Positions 53,034 through 62,245 of a stretch of DNA of 64,000 bases are shown here, in pieces. Origin of the DNA: Fimbriimonas sp. (GTDB taxonomy: Bacteria > Armatimonadota > Fimbriimonadia > Fimbriimonadales > Fimbriimonadaceae); the NCBI GenBank assembly GCA_031292555.1, contig JARLGV010000062.1, forward strand, positions 1 to 64,000, in the 5' to 3' direction. Made by a program: the position numbers and the translations under genes. Each line of letters starts with the position of its first letter. The stretch's first letter is position 1. The notes beneath the pieces are model-generated. The model had not been told where the DNA came from. It saw only the letters and a list, made by a program, of their open reading frames with translations, and did not search any database.

Positions 53034-54398
53034 CTAGAGGGCCAGGCTCCCCATCGGATCCCAGGGATCGAGTTCGACCGGTTTCATGTCGAGTGCCTTG
53101 AGGACGTCTCCAGGGACATGATTCTTGTGGACCACGACCTCGTAGTTGTACTCGTCGAACCAGGCATCGCTCATTTGGAAGAACCCCTTGTCGCCAACTT
53201 TGTCGCTCCAAGAGTTCTCAACGCGCCACTTTCTCGACTTGCCGTCCTCGCCGAGGTCGACGCCAGTGAACACCATCGCGTGCGACATAGCTGAGTGGCA
53301 ATACTGCAGGCGCTCGGCTTTGTTCATGCCGTTGCTCGTTCCATATACGAGGTCATAATCGAACATCTCGATATCCATGGTTCCGAGGTCGCGCTCCAGG
53401 AAGCGGCCCACATCACAGCCGAACCAGACCGATTCGCCGGACTGGATCTGCTTGATCGCCGCCTGCTTGATCGTGTCGAGATCGACGTTGAGGTACTCGA
53501 CCGGCTTGCCACCCGTCACGTTCCCCAGGAATCGCACGGTGTAGGTGCAGTTGAAGTCGTGGCCCGGCCTCGGGTCATTGATCAGGCAGACCATGTCCGA
53601 GAGGTTGTAGCCGACGTACTGGGCATAAAACTCTTTGGCAGTCAACGTTCCGACCCGGTGGAACATCTTGTCCTTGTCCCGCCACTGCCACTCGAAGTTT
53701 GTCGGGGGCTCGCCGAGATGGATGCAGAGCATCCGGTAGGTTTCGGCCATCTGAGCCTTCTTCATATCTTGAAGTGACTCGAGAGAGCGTCCGGCCGCAT
53801 GCGCCTTTCGAAGTTCGCAGGCATATTCGCGAAGCTTGCCGGTGATGTGGTCGTTCATCTGACCGGTGCTGGAACTGCTCTCCGTCTCCGGCATGACCGT
53901 CTTTGGGACTACGCCGTACTTCTCGATGAGATTGACGAACATGTCCCACTGGCCGCCGTCCTGAATCGGACTACTCAGCAAGTAGTTCAGAAGGCGGCTG
54001 CCGACCGGTTCGTCAAGGGTGACGAGGATATTCTCCAGATAGTAGTTGGCCTTCTCCAGCTTGTCCCAAAACATCGTGTAGTTCTGGCTCAGTTCGAAGC
54101 CCTCGGGCAGGTTCATCACGGTCTGCGCCTTCGAGCGGAACGTGTTCAAAGCGGCGAACATCCAGCAGCGGCCACTTCCCTTCTGCGATGTTGCCGGGTT
54201 CTCCGTGAGATGGTGGCTGAAGGATGTATCCACCAACGCCGCCCTTCGCCGGTTAGTTGCAACCTTATTCACGGGCGTAGTGCAAACCGCGTTCATCGAC
54301 TGCCTGTAACGAGGGGTCGACTCAAACGCGTTCTGAAAGGCTTCGAGATCCGATTGGGTAATCGCTCCTGTGTCGGGGCGCACTGATGTAGCTGCCAT
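53034..54398 (-). CDS. pepC: Aminopeptidase C (bleomycin hydrolase family, C1B)
   Basis: A 454-residue cytosolic papain-fold exopeptidase. Active-site Cys78 is in QKGSGRCWMFA; the His is in SHAMVFTGV; the Asn is in VENSWSDKVG. Length matches PepC, and the C-terminus that reaches into the active site in this family ends MGSLAL here. No signal peptide. ATG 54398 lies 5 nt after TATGAT. Confidence 0.95.
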   Translation of the reverse strand: MAATSVRPDTGAITQSDLEAFQNAFESTPRYRQSMNAVCTTPVNKVATNRRRAALVDTSFSHHLTENPATSQKGSGRCWMFAALNTFRSKAQTVMNLPEGFELSQNYTMFWDKLEKANYYLENILVTLDEPVGSRLLNYLLSSPIQDGGQWDMFVNLIEKYGVVPKTVMPETESSSSTGQMNDHITGKLREYACELRKAHAAGRSLESLQDMKKAQMAETYRMLCIHLGEPPTNFEWQWRDKDKMFHRVGTLTAKEFYAQYVGYNLSDMVCLINDPRPGHDFNCTYTVRFLGNVTGGKPVEYLNVDLDTIKQAAIKQIQSGESVWFGCDVGRFLERDLGTMDIEMFDYDLVYGTSNGMNKAERLQYCHSAMSHAMVFTGVDLGEDGKSRKWRVENSWSDKVGDKGFFQMSDAWFDEYNYEVVVHKNHVPGDVLKALDMKPVELDPWDPMGSLAL

Positions 54399-54403
54399 GC
54401 CTA

Positions 54404-54409
54404 ATCATA
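54404..54409 (-). promoter_or_regulatory. -10-like box for leaderless pepC
   Basis: TATGAT (minus strand), five of six matching TATAAT, 5 nt before the pepC ATG. Confidence 0.5.
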
Positions 54410-54525
54410 TCCTGACAAACATCCCAGTGGCCTAGAATTGCCCATCACATTCAATTTCATTCCTTTAGATCGGGACTTTTTTCAATTGGAACAGCAGTAG
54501 GACGGGTCGATTCAGTTCCAATCGC

Positions 54526-55557
54526 CTAGTCGGCCGCCACCAACGCTGGCAGATCGCTCTGGGCAACACTTTCACTGAGCAAAAGATAGAACTCATCGAT
54601 GGATTGGGCCGCTTTGACCTGGGCAAAGTGGGAGAACGTACCAAACGTGGCGGCCAACTTCAGCCACTGCTTCAAACGAAGGAGTGTCTTGACCGGAGCC
54701 GGTCCATGGCAACGATCCATCCACGCCTCGAGATCGCCCAAAAGAGTGGGCCAGTTCCGGTCCGCCCACGGCGTCAGATCCGAATCCGCACATCCGATTC
54801 CCAGTTCTCCAGCGATCTGCCTGGCCAGCATCGGATTGGCCAAGGCGCCACGTCCAATCATGAAGTGGCGACATCCGGTGGCCTCCCGACACCGGTGGAA
54901 ATCGTCCAGGTTCCAAATATCACCGTTGGCAACGACCGGTACCGGCAGGTCGCGGCGAACCTCCGCGATCGGTTCCCAAAAGACGGGAGGCAGATAGCCC
55001 TGGACGCGAGTTCTCGCGTGAATTGTGATCCAAGAGGCGCCTCCCTCGACCGCCATCGCCGCGTTCTCGTGGATCTCGTCGATCCGGTCCCAACCGAGCC
55101 TCAGCTTCGCCGAAATGGGAACCCCGCTTGGTACCGCTTGCCTCACCGCTCTGACGATCTCCCGTATCCGGTGGGGATACTTCAGGAGGGTTGCCCCGCC
55201 GTCGTTTCGATTCACGGTCTTCGCCGGACAACCGAAGTTGATATCGATTGCACCGGCCCCTGCCTGGCAAGCGTTTATTGCCGAAGCCGCCATCCGCTCA
55301 GGATCGCCGCCGAGGATCTGAACCTGAACCAGCATCCCGGTCGGAGTCCTTCCACCCTGGTTCAATTCCGGTACGTCGCGGCGATACACCTTTGTAGGAA
55401 TCGGATGAGTGCTCACCCGGATGAACTCTGACACCGCAAATGAGAAGGCGCCGGTAGCGCCCTGCAAAGCTCTCATTGGCGCGTCGGTTATCCCTTCCAT
55501 GGGCGCCAGGACGAGCGCTGGGCGGTCCACGTCGATGAATTGGACCACATCCGCCAT
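54526..55557 (-). CDS. dus: tRNA-dihydrouridine synthase, DusC-like
   Basis: A 343-residue FMN enzyme reducing uridine in the tRNA D-loop. It shows LAPMEGITD, the active-site Cys110 in NFGCPAKTVNRNDGGA, KLRLGWD, and IGRGALANP. The segment ELNQGGRTPTGMLVQVQ and the GGATLL after the active site resemble DusC (U16) more than DusA or DusB. ATG 55557 is chosen; a TTG seven codons upstream is possible. It follows a small hypothetical gene by 25 bp on the same strand. Confidence 0.9.
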   Translation of the reverse strand: MADVVQFIDVDRPALVLAPMEGITDAPMRALQGATGAFSFAVSEFIRVSTHPIPTKVYRRDVPELNQGGRTPTGMLVQVQILGGDPERMAASAINACQAGAGAIDINFGCPAKTVNRNDGGATLLKYPHRIREIVRAVRQAVPSGVPISAKLRLGWDRIDEIHENAAMAVEGGASWITIHARTRVQGYLPPVFWEPIAEVRRDLPVPVVANGDIWNLDDFHRCREATGCRHFMIGRGALANPMLARQIAGELGIGCADSDLTPWADRNWPTLLGDLEAWMDRCHGPAPVKTLLRLKQWLKLAATFGTFSHFAQVKAAQSIDEFYLLLSESVAQSDLPALVAAD

Positions 55558-55582
55558 TCCATTTCGTTTGACGACCAACGGC

Positions 55583-55981
55583 CTACTGATAGCGGAGCCT
55601 CGGTGTGTCGTCTGGCTCGCCCGGGTCGATTTGAATGAGAATCGCCTCGAATCCTTCGCTTACGACCGAACCAAAGGCGCCCAGCGATGTGACGATATGG
55701 CCATTCTCGCGTTCGAGTTCCACGTAGTACAGGTCATGGTCTCCGATCGGCAGATCGAAGGAGACGATCCCCGCCCATTCGAGGCAGATCCGCACCGACA
55801 AGTGCTGGTTGCGGTCTTCGCCGAGCATATCGTTGTAGTCCAACACCATTCGGATCGTGTCGGCCGACCGGTCGATGTCCACACTTCGCACGACGGCGTC
55901 GTGAAGCGTCGGATAGTAGCCGTAAAGCTGCTTCAGGAGTCCGCCGTCCGTAGTGTCCGCCCAAACAGTCTGGTCGCTCAT
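55583..55981 (-). CDS. Hypothetical small acidic protein (132 aa)
   Basis: Not recognised with confidence. It is acidic, without signal peptide. The pattern LHDAVVRSVDIDRSADTIRMVLDY...LSVRICLEW resembles the beta-sheet of Imm50-like immunity-protein folds, but no toxin gene is nearby. ATG 55981 is preferred over ATG 56065 because the upstream extension is low-complexity. It is probably co-transcribed with dus. Confidence 0.55.
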   Translation of the reverse strand: MSDQTVWADTTDGGLLKQLYGYYPTLHDAVVRSVDIDRSADTIRMVLDYNDMLGEDRNQHLSVRICLEWAGIVSFDLPIGDHDLYYVELERENGHIVTSLGAFGSVVSEGFEAILIQIDPGEPDDTPRLRYQ

Positions 55982-56100
55982 ACCTGCGCTAGATTGTGAA
56001 CGTTCCCGGCGCATCACTGTCCTACAATCCATATGCGATAGGCATGACGGGGATGATTCGGCCAAAAAACTAAGAACGGTATCTCGATCGCTCGGACGGG

Positions 56101-56106
56101 TATCTT
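56101..56106 (+). promoter_or_regulatory. -10-like box before GTG 56113
   Basis: TATCTT, a TANNNT hexamer, 6 nt before GTG 56113; fits a leaderless start. Confidence 0.4.
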
Positions 56107-56112
56107 CACCTC

Positions 56113-56640
56113 GTGACCGTCATATTGTTCATCGCCGCTAGCCTCGACGGCTATATCGCAGGTCCCGACGATGACCTTTCGTGGATGTTTACCGATGCCG
56201 ACTACGGCTTCTCGAGCTTCTTTAGCGAAGTCGAGACCCTCGTCATGGGCCGGGGCACCTATGAGGTCATACGAAGCTTTGGCGACTGGCCGTACGCTCA
56301 AAAACGCACGATCGTAGTCAGTCGTTCCTCAAGCCTCAAGATCGATACTCCCGAAACGTCGCTCTATTGCGACGATCTTCCGAGTTTGGTCGCCCGCTTG
56401 GACAGCGAAGGCTGCGACCGCGTTTGGCTGGTCGGCGGCGGCGAACTCGTTCGCTCATTCTTGGAGCAGGGCCTCCTCGACGAGATCAACGTTTCAATGC
56501 ACCCGATCCTGCTCGGAACCGGCGTCCCCCTCTTCCCGGGTGGTTTCCGTCGAACCATGCTCCTGCTGAAAGACCACCAGGTCTTCGAGGGCGGCCTCGT
56601 CCAACTCGTCTACCACGTCATGCCCGACGACGATTTCTGA
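56113..56640 (+). CDS. Dihydrofolate reductase-fold protein (RibD C-terminal family)
   Basis: A 175-residue protein of the YwjB/YyaP type. It begins VILFIAASLDGYIAGPDDDLSWM, with MGRGTYEV in the middle and VWLVGGGELVRSFLEQGLLDE, all common to stand-alone RibD-C reductases. These bind NADPH; their natural substrates are mostly unknown. It is not expected to replace folA without evidence. Start GTG 56113. Confidence 0.88.
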   Translation: MTVILFIAASLDGYIAGPDDDLSWMFTDADYGFSSFFSEVETLVMGRGTYEVIRSFGDWPYAQKRTIVVSRSSSLKIDTPETSLYCDDLPSLVARLDSEGCDRVWLVGGGELVRSFLEQGLLDEINVSMHPILLGTGVPLFPGGFRRTMLLLKDHQVFEGGLVQLVYHVMPDDDF

Positions 56641-56647
56641 GCCCTGC

Positions 56648-56845
56648 ACGGGACGCGGGAAGCGGGAAGCGGAGCATTGGTGTAGCGTAGCGGCGTGTTG
56701 AGCTAGCTGCGGATCCAAGCGCGCAGGCTCACCACATCACAGAAACAGCTAACCCGCCTCTTCGCCAACCCGCTTCGGCCCACGTCACTGCCTCACTACT
56801 CCGCCACTCCAATACTCCGCTCTCCGCTCTCTGCTCTCCGCTCCC
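56648..56845. repeat. Imperfect inverted purine/pyrimidine-rich element
   Basis: A purine-rich arm (56648-56680, ending GCGGAGCATTGG) faces a pyrimidine-rich arm (56809-56845, starting CCAATACTCCGC). Eleven of the twelve bases at the arms' inner ends pair. The right arm consists of CTCCGCTCT-like units. No gene is supported in 56641-56890. Confidence 0.4.
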
Positions 56846-56879
56846 CATGCCTCCCTTCCCCTTTCCCCCTGATACCGGC

Positions 56880-56885
56880 TAAATT
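56880..56885 (+). promoter_or_regulatory. -10-like box before GTG 56891
   Basis: TAAATT, a TANNNT hexamer, 5 nt before the GTG of the permease; fits a leaderless start. Confidence 0.45.
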
Positions 56886-56890
56886 ACGGT

Positions 56891-58312
56891 GTGGAGACTG
56901 AGTTTGAGGGTGGCGGGGGACTGGGCAATGTCGATCTTGACCCAACTTCGCTGGAGCAGCGCACCTGGAATTGGGTGGACTATTCTGCGCTTTGGATCGG
57001 CATGGCTCACAACATTCCAACCTGGATGATGGCCGGTGGACTGATCGACGCGGGGTTGCGGTGGTGGCAAGCGGTCTTGATCATCGCCCTGGGGAACCTG
57101 ATCGTTCTCGTACCAATCCTTCTCAATTCTCACCCGGGAGCCAAATATGGAATTCCGTTTCCGATCATCGTAAGAGCCTCGTTCGGAATTCGCGGCGCCA
57201 ATCTCGCGACCATTGTGAGAGGCGTGATCGCAGCGGTGTGGTTCGGCATTCAAGTGCAGATCGGAGGAGAGGCACTCAAGCTTGTGGCTATTCGCCTGGC
57301 GCCTGGAATGTCGCACCTGAACGACATGCAGTTCCTGGGTCAGGGCATGCTGAGTTGCGTCTGCTACCTGCTGTTTCTATTCCTCAACCTGTGGATACTC
57401 CTCCACGGAATGGCCTCGTTGCGAAGATTTGAGCGTTGGGCCGCCCCAAGCGTTCTCGTTCTTGCCGGCATTTTGTTCCTGTGGTCGTGGCAGCAGGCCG
57501 GTGGGCTGGGTCCCGTCGTTTCCGAGGCCCCGACACATGCCCCAACTAATCTCAGCCACTTGGTTCTGACGTCGCTTATGTCCGTCATCGCCTTCTGGGC
57601 AACTCTGTCTCTTAACGCCTCTGACTTCACTCGCTTCTCACGATCGCAGAAGGATCAAATCGTCGGACAGACGATCGGTCTGCCTGCGACGATGATTCTG
57701 TTCTCCCTGATGGGCGTCCTAACCAGTTCGGCGACCGCCGTCATATTCGGGAAGGTTATCTGGGACCCCGTGGCGCTCGTCCAGAAACTTCCATCCGATC
57801 TGCTGGTTATTGTGTGCCTGCTCGCAGTGACCCTCGCGACGCTGTCCGTCAACGTCGCAGCAAACCTCGTTTCGGCCGCCTACGACATTTCGAATCTGGC
57901 CCCCACGAAGATATCAATGGCAAGGGGAGCGGTGATCGCCGCCGTACTCGGCACCGTCATCATGCCCTGGCGTCTGCTCGCAAGTGCTCACGTATACATC
58001 TTCGATTGGCTGGGTAATGTCGCCATCGCCCTCGCACCAGTTGCTGGAATCATCATCGCCGACTATTGGCTGGTTCGCAAGCAGCATTTGTCAGTTCCGG
58101 ACCTCTACAGGACCGAAGGCGCCTACCGGTACTGGCACGGCGTGAACCCAAAGGCGGTCGTTGCGGCCGGACTGGGAGTCCTGGCGGCATACAGCGGCCA
58201 TTTCGTTCCGGCACTCACGATCCTCTCCGATCTGAGTTGGATCACGGGCATCCTCGTGGCGCTCGTGTCGTATTGGCTCCTGATGGGCAAGGTTAGCGCT
58301 CCTGCGTCGTAG
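56891..58312 (+). CDS. NCS1-family nucleobase/cation symporter
   Basis: A 473-residue permease with about twelve membrane helices, of the cytosine/purine/allantoin/thiamine group. The N-terminal LEQRTWNWVDYSALWIGMAHNIPTWM and PIIVRASFGIRGAN are NCS1 signature regions. ADYWLVRK near the end is also typical. Substrate is not readable. GTG 56891 is needed to keep the conserved N-terminus; no Shine-Dalgarno site is present. No catabolic genes adjoin it. Confidence 0.88.
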   Translation: METEFEGGGGLGNVDLDPTSLEQRTWNWVDYSALWIGMAHNIPTWMMAGGLIDAGLRWWQAVLIIALGNLIVLVPILLNSHPGAKYGIPFPIIVRASFGIRGANLATIVRGVIAAVWFGIQVQIGGEALKLVAIRLAPGMSHLNDMQFLGQGMLSCVCYLLFLFLNLWILLHGMASLRRFERWAAPSVLVLAGILFLWSWQQAGGLGPVVSEAPTHAPTNLSHLVLTSLMSVIAFWATLSLNASDFTRFSRSQKDQIVGQTIGLPATMILFSLMGVLTSSATAVIFGKVIWDPVALVQKLPSDLLVIVCLLAVTLATLSVNVAANLVSAAYDISNLAPTKISMARGAVIAAVLGTVIMPWRLLASAHVYIFDWLGNVAIALAPVAGIIIADYWLVRKQHLSVPDLYRTEGAYRYWHGVNPKAVVAAGLGVLAAYSGHFVPALTILSDLSWITGILVALVSYWLLMGKVSAPAS

Positions 58313-58555
58313 TTGGCCCAAGCCTGGCAGCCGGTGGCGCCGGAGGTGGGCCCTCATCGGAGCCTTGGTGGAAGACCAAGGCGACCTCGAGGGCAAATGC
58401 AGTTGGCCCATTCGTGAGGGCTGTTCGCTGGCCCAGTGCGATTAACCGACACCGCACAGTGAGTGTAAATTGACGGATTGTCCTTTTTGGGGCCGGCAAG
58501 CTGCCTCGGACATTTGTTGCCATCACTGCCTGCCCCGATAGGAATAGGGAAAGCC

Positions 58556-58699
58556 AATCCGGGCTAGCGTACACAATCCCATCTTCGGGATAGGCAGACC
58601 GGAATGGGCATTGGCCCTCCGATCTGTTCGTCCTCGCCTCATCCCAGATGGGCGCATGAAGCGCACATCCGAGGCTAGCATTTGTAATCCCCGCGGGAT
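58556..58699. repeat. Two copies of a 35-bp REP-like motif
   Basis: Copy 1 (58556-58591) reads AATCCGGGCTAGC then GTACACAATCCC and ends CGGGAT. Copy 2 (58666-58699) reads CATCCGAGGCTAGC then ATTTGTAATCCCC and ends GCGGGAT. They share the TCCG(A/G)GGCTAGC core and the AATCCC block, about 110 bp apart in the same direction. Confidence 0.45.
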
Positions 58700-58733
58700 G
58701 GCCGGACAGGACGATGTCCGGCATTCCCGCGGG
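58690..58733 (-). terminator. 18-bp near-perfect hairpin after the six-hairpin glycosidase gene
   Basis: CCCGCGGGA..GCCGGAC pairs with GTCCGGC..TCCCGCGGG around an 8-nt loop, with two mismatched bases inside. It starts 25 bp past the stop of the minus-strand gene. No T-run follows, and its outer part overlaps repeat copy 2. Confidence 0.5.
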
Positions 58734-58758
58734 CAGGTTCTTGCGGACGAATTTCGAG

Positions 58759-61700
58759 TCAACGGTACTGCACGACGACTTGAACGGTTCCGCTGAGCCC
58801 GTGCAGCTTTACGACCTCCCTCGACTGGTCGAAGTCCTTCCACGGCTTTCTGTCGACGGTAACCGACTCGATGCGTGCCGCCTTTGGATGGCGGAGTCGC
58901 AGCCAAATCTCTTTCGGCGCCCTGCGGGCCGGAAGATCGACCATCGCCTCGATCGTCCCCGCCGACTCGTGGGAAACGATTTGGTACGAGACCTCGCCAA
59001 ATGCGGTCGGCGCATGGCGCACTGATATCGACTTCCCATCCGCGAGCCATTCCTTGGGGGTTCCTCGGGCGAGCCACAAGTTGGAGCGGTCCTCCATCAC
59101 CAGCAAGTTGCGGAACCGTTCGAGAAAGGCTGCCTCCTCAAAGATCTTGTCGGGAGGCCCATGAACCGCATGCTCGTTGAACACGTAGCCGTCCTTCGGG
59201 AGGATGTCCACCGCATAGCAATTCAGAAAGGATCGAAGGAAGACAGGAATGTCGTCGGCCGCCAAGTACATGTTCGCCTGCCGCTCCAGGCCTCCCTGGT
59301 ACTGCCAGCCGGCGCCAAACCAATCTCGATCGCCCACGTTCTGGTTCTCCAATAGGAAGCGGTCCTCCAGAACGTCGAAATACCCCTGGACACGCACGTC
59401 ATTGGCCGGCAGCAAGCCAGCCGGGCTGATCAGTGCCGCCGCCGATTGAACGGTGTCCCAATACAGCGGTCCAACGTGGCTTCCCGATCCATCCCGCTCC
59501 CAACCCCATGCGCCGGTCGCCGGGCCTCGGACATAGCATGCGAATGGGATAACCGAGTGGTATGTGCCATCTCTCACCGGGACGACCGGCGATAGCGCGA
59601 TCGAGCGTTCGACCGCTTCGCGAAGGTCCTTGCGGTAGGCTTCCGCCTCGGCCTTTAGTTGCGCCCCCTTTACCGGATCGACCTCCGAAACCGTGTCGGC
59701 CAGACGCGAGACGGAGGCCCAATAGTAAGCCTCGCACTCGTAGAACTGCATCCAGAGCCCGCCGCTATCGGGTGTCACTTGAAGCGCAGGCTGAAGCCCT
59801 TTGCACCAGAGACGGCTTCCTCCAGGGAGGGCGTTGCACAGAACCTGGCGCTGACGCAGCATCCACTCCGCGTTCGCGATCATACGAGACGCATTAGCCT
59901 TCAGCCATGCCCGGTCGCCCGTCATCCAGTAATGCTGGGTGAGTGCCCACCCGATCGAACCTGGGCCGAAGGCATGGATGACGTCCATGTTTCCGCCGTA
60001 TCCGTCCGGTCCCTCCGCATGATTCAGGGCTCCATACCCCTCAGAGAAGAGTCCGACCGGGTGATCGGGCGGATTCCGTTCAAGCGGAAGCGAGAGCCAC
60101 TGGTCAAATCCGTCGGCGGCCGCTTCGTGGGCGCCCATCTGGTCAAGCACGGAGAGAACGAGATACGTCTCAGCCGCCAAAATGCCGTATGGGAAGTCGT
60201 TGAACCATCGCTTCCCCGTCTTCGGGTTGACAGCGCAATGCCTGACCAAGTGCCAGGTTCCCAAGTTCCACTGTGCGGTCAGCCGTTCGGACGGAACCTG
60301 AACCTGCATCGCCGGCAAGAAGTCCGCCGGCGGTGTGGGATGTGGTGGCAAGTCCTGTCCACGAGTCGACGTTACCGCCCCCATCCACGTCTGCTCGGAG
60401 TGCTCACGTGTCCGCTCGCGGATGGTCGATAGCCTCTTTGACGCAAGCTCCCGCTCGAACTCGGCCGCCGACGCGGCGGATGAAGCCAGAGAGAGCGGCG
60501 GTTCGTCACTCGATCCGCCCCAACCCACCATCGGCATCTCACTGCAGAAGCGCCATACGCCAGGATCACCAGCCCCATCCCGATGTGGGTTCTCGGCTTC
60601 GACGTCTGAAGCCACGTCCTTGGCCAGGTCCCAGGCTCTGCCGACCGTGCCAGTATCGCGAATCGAGAAGTCGAGGAGCATCGTGCAGCATCGGTGATCC
60701 CCATTCGGACCGATGACCAGATCGATGCAATCGCCCTTCTGGACCGCAACCTCTGGATTGCCTTTCGGTTTGCGGGCTCCTGGTGCCTGCCCAGGCACTT
60801 CCAGATCGGCTCCACCCGTTCCGTTGGTTTTCCCGAATGCGAGGACCTGCTTTCCCGAGGAGCGTCTCCCTATCAGCCACCATTCGACCCCTTTGCCCCC
60901 GATTTGGGCGTGAGCGATGCGCCCGGAGATGGACACGGCTCCATTGATGGGGCTACGCCATTCGGCGACTACGTCCCTGGATTCGCCGGGATGCATCGCC
61001 ACCGACCTTGCCGGTAGTTCGATGCCAAGCGGCGAAATTGCTTCGTCAGCGCCATTTGCGCCAAACCAAGGCGTGTCGTCCGATCCCCAGCCCTTCAAAC
61101 GGCTGTCGCCGGCGATCGCATCCATCTTGCTGAGCAAAGTCGCCGGCACGGTATCCAGCATCGGCGCTTCGTGGGCGGCAGGCGACGGAGCCGACGCTCG
61201 TCGAACGAAGAACCCGTACTCAGGAGCAAGAATGGGACCGCGGTCGAGGTCAGATGCGAGGAACGAGAAGTTTCCCGACTTTGTCCAAACCGTCACGATC
61301 GTTCGGGCAACATCCTCACCTTGCGACGTGTAGGGCACGCGCTTGCGCCATGAGGATTTCCCCATGTAGAGGAGGCTCATCTTGACCCCGCGGCGCGAGG
61401 CGCCTCTCGCCTTCGACGTCCACTTCAGAGGTGCGGAAATCGACGTGTCCGATGAGGAATCGATCGGTTCGACATTCGAGATCCGTCCGTCGTACACCTC
61501 GACACGACCGCTGTAGTCCTTATCGGCATTACCCGGATCAAAGCCCCACTCGAGTTCGACGTCCATCTTCTTCCAGCGGTCAGGCACGATGGCACGAACA
61601 ACCGGCACGTCATAGTCGGATGCGGAGTGCGCCCCGGTCACGCTCACTACGAGCCCGCACGTCTCCTGACCGATCGCATATCGGTAAACCGTTCCAGACT

Positions 61701-62118
61701 CAGTGGTGACAACCGGATCGACTGGCTGGCGGACGACGACGAGGTTGTTCCACCACGAACTCGAACTCCCGCGATTCATCAGAGCACAAAGCTGTATCGC
61801 GCCGGGCGAAGGAACTCGCTTCGCCCGCTTCGGCCAAGTTAATTCGATGGTCTGAATCGGGCGAATCTCCTCCCAGAGCAGGCCCACCATCGCTTTCCTG
61901 ACCTCGGGGTTCTTTCGGTCGACCGCATGGTTCAGAGGAAGCCCGGCAACCCTCATCAGGGCCAGCCAACTCTCCGGGTCGTTTCGCTCGGCAGGACGAT
62001 CCGATCGGTATTGATAGGCGCTTGGAGCGATATCGACGGGTTGCCCCACGGTGTCGTGGCTCGGTTGCGAGAACGATGGCGCGGTCAAAGCGCCTAACGC
62101 GATTAGCAGGTTCATCAT
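58759..62118 (-). CDS. Large secreted six-hairpin glycosidase-like protein (1119 aa)
   Basis: Signal peptide at 1-18 (MMNLLIALGALTAPSFSQ). The N-terminal half is beta-rich, with segments such as WLIGRRSSGKQVLAFGK suggesting carbohydrate-binding sandwiches. From about residue 560 to 960 an (alpha/alpha)6-toroid pattern appears (GTWHLVRHCAVNPKTGKRWF, FPYGILAAETYLVLSVLDQMG, GSIGWALTQHYWMTGDRAWL, EWMLRQRQ), as in GH78/GH63-like enzymes. A C-terminal beta domain follows. Catalytic acids cannot be pinned down by eye. ATG 62118 has AAGGA upstream; the longer frame to 62205 is rejected. Confidence 0.65.
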   Translation of the reverse strand: MMNLLIALGALTAPSFSQPSHDTVGQPVDIAPSAYQYRSDRPAERNDPESWLALMRVAGLPLNHAVDRKNPEVRKAMVGLLWEEIRPIQTIELTWPKRAKRVPSPGAIQLCALMNRGSSSSWWNNLVVVRQPVDPVVTTESGTVYRYAIGQETCGLVVSVTGAHSASDYDVPVVRAIVPDRWKKMDVELEWGFDPGNADKDYSGRVEVYDGRISNVEPIDSSSDTSISAPLKWTSKARGASRRGVKMSLLYMGKSSWRKRVPYTSQGEDVARTIVTVWTKSGNFSFLASDLDRGPILAPEYGFFVRRASAPSPAAHEAPMLDTVPATLLSKMDAIAGDSRLKGWGSDDTPWFGANGADEAISPLGIELPARSVAMHPGESRDVVAEWRSPINGAVSISGRIAHAQIGGKGVEWWLIGRRSSGKQVLAFGKTNGTGGADLEVPGQAPGARKPKGNPEVAVQKGDCIDLVIGPNGDHRCCTMLLDFSIRDTGTVGRAWDLAKDVASDVEAENPHRDGAGDPGVWRFCSEMPMVGWGGSSDEPPLSLASSAASAAEFERELASKRLSTIRERTREHSEQTWMGAVTSTRGQDLPPHPTPPADFLPAMQVQVPSERLTAQWNLGTWHLVRHCAVNPKTGKRWFNDFPYGILAAETYLVLSVLDQMGAHEAAADGFDQWLSLPLERNPPDHPVGLFSEGYGALNHAEGPDGYGGNMDVIHAFGPGSIGWALTQHYWMTGDRAWLKANASRMIANAEWMLRQRQVLCNALPGGSRLWCKGLQPALQVTPDSGGLWMQFYECEAYYWASVSRLADTVSEVDPVKGAQLKAEAEAYRKDLREAVERSIALSPVVPVRDGTYHSVIPFACYVRGPATGAWGWERDGSGSHVGPLYWDTVQSAAALISPAGLLPANDVRVQGYFDVLEDRFLLENQNVGDRDWFGAGWQYQGGLERQANMYLAADDIPVFLRSFLNCYAVDILPKDGYVFNEHAVHGPPDKIFEEAAFLERFRNLLVMEDRSNLWLARGTPKEWLADGKSISVRHAPTAFGEVSYQIVSHESAGTIEAMVDLPARRAPKEIWLRLRHPKAARIESVTVDRKPWKDFDQSREVVKLHGLSGTVQVVVQYR

Positions 62119-62214
62119 CGATCCTTGGTTCGGGGTTACGGACGGGCAGTGGGCAACCTCGCAATCACCACATGGTTCGTCATCTGCTCGGCCCTTTCCT
62201 GCCATATAATGGAC

Positions 62215-62220
62215 CCGAGA
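62215..62220 (+). promoter_or_regulatory. Consensus -10 box before the 222-aa gene
   Basis: A perfect TATAAT, 25 nt before ATG 62246, in the divergent interval with the glycosidase gene. No strong -35. Confidence 0.5.
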
Positions 62221-62245
62221 TTCGGTCGTTGCCGGTCATTGAACG

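Larger units (their letters stand above)
58313..58758. other. 446-bp gene-free interval with short repeats and a large hairpin
   Basis: Open frames here lack family features and are rejected. The stretch holds two copies of a roughly 35-bp repeat (58556-58591 and 58666-58699) and the hairpin at 58690-58733. The rest (58313-58550) shows nothing recognisable. Confidence 0.5.

Noticed and set aside
55583-55981. Immunity protein of a toxin system
   Set aside because: Only a weak fold-like resemblance to Imm50 and no toxin or secretion gene beside it.
58293-58724. Minus-strand open frames of 143 and 184 codons in the repeat interval
   Set aside because: They run through the palindrome and repeat copies and show no domain.
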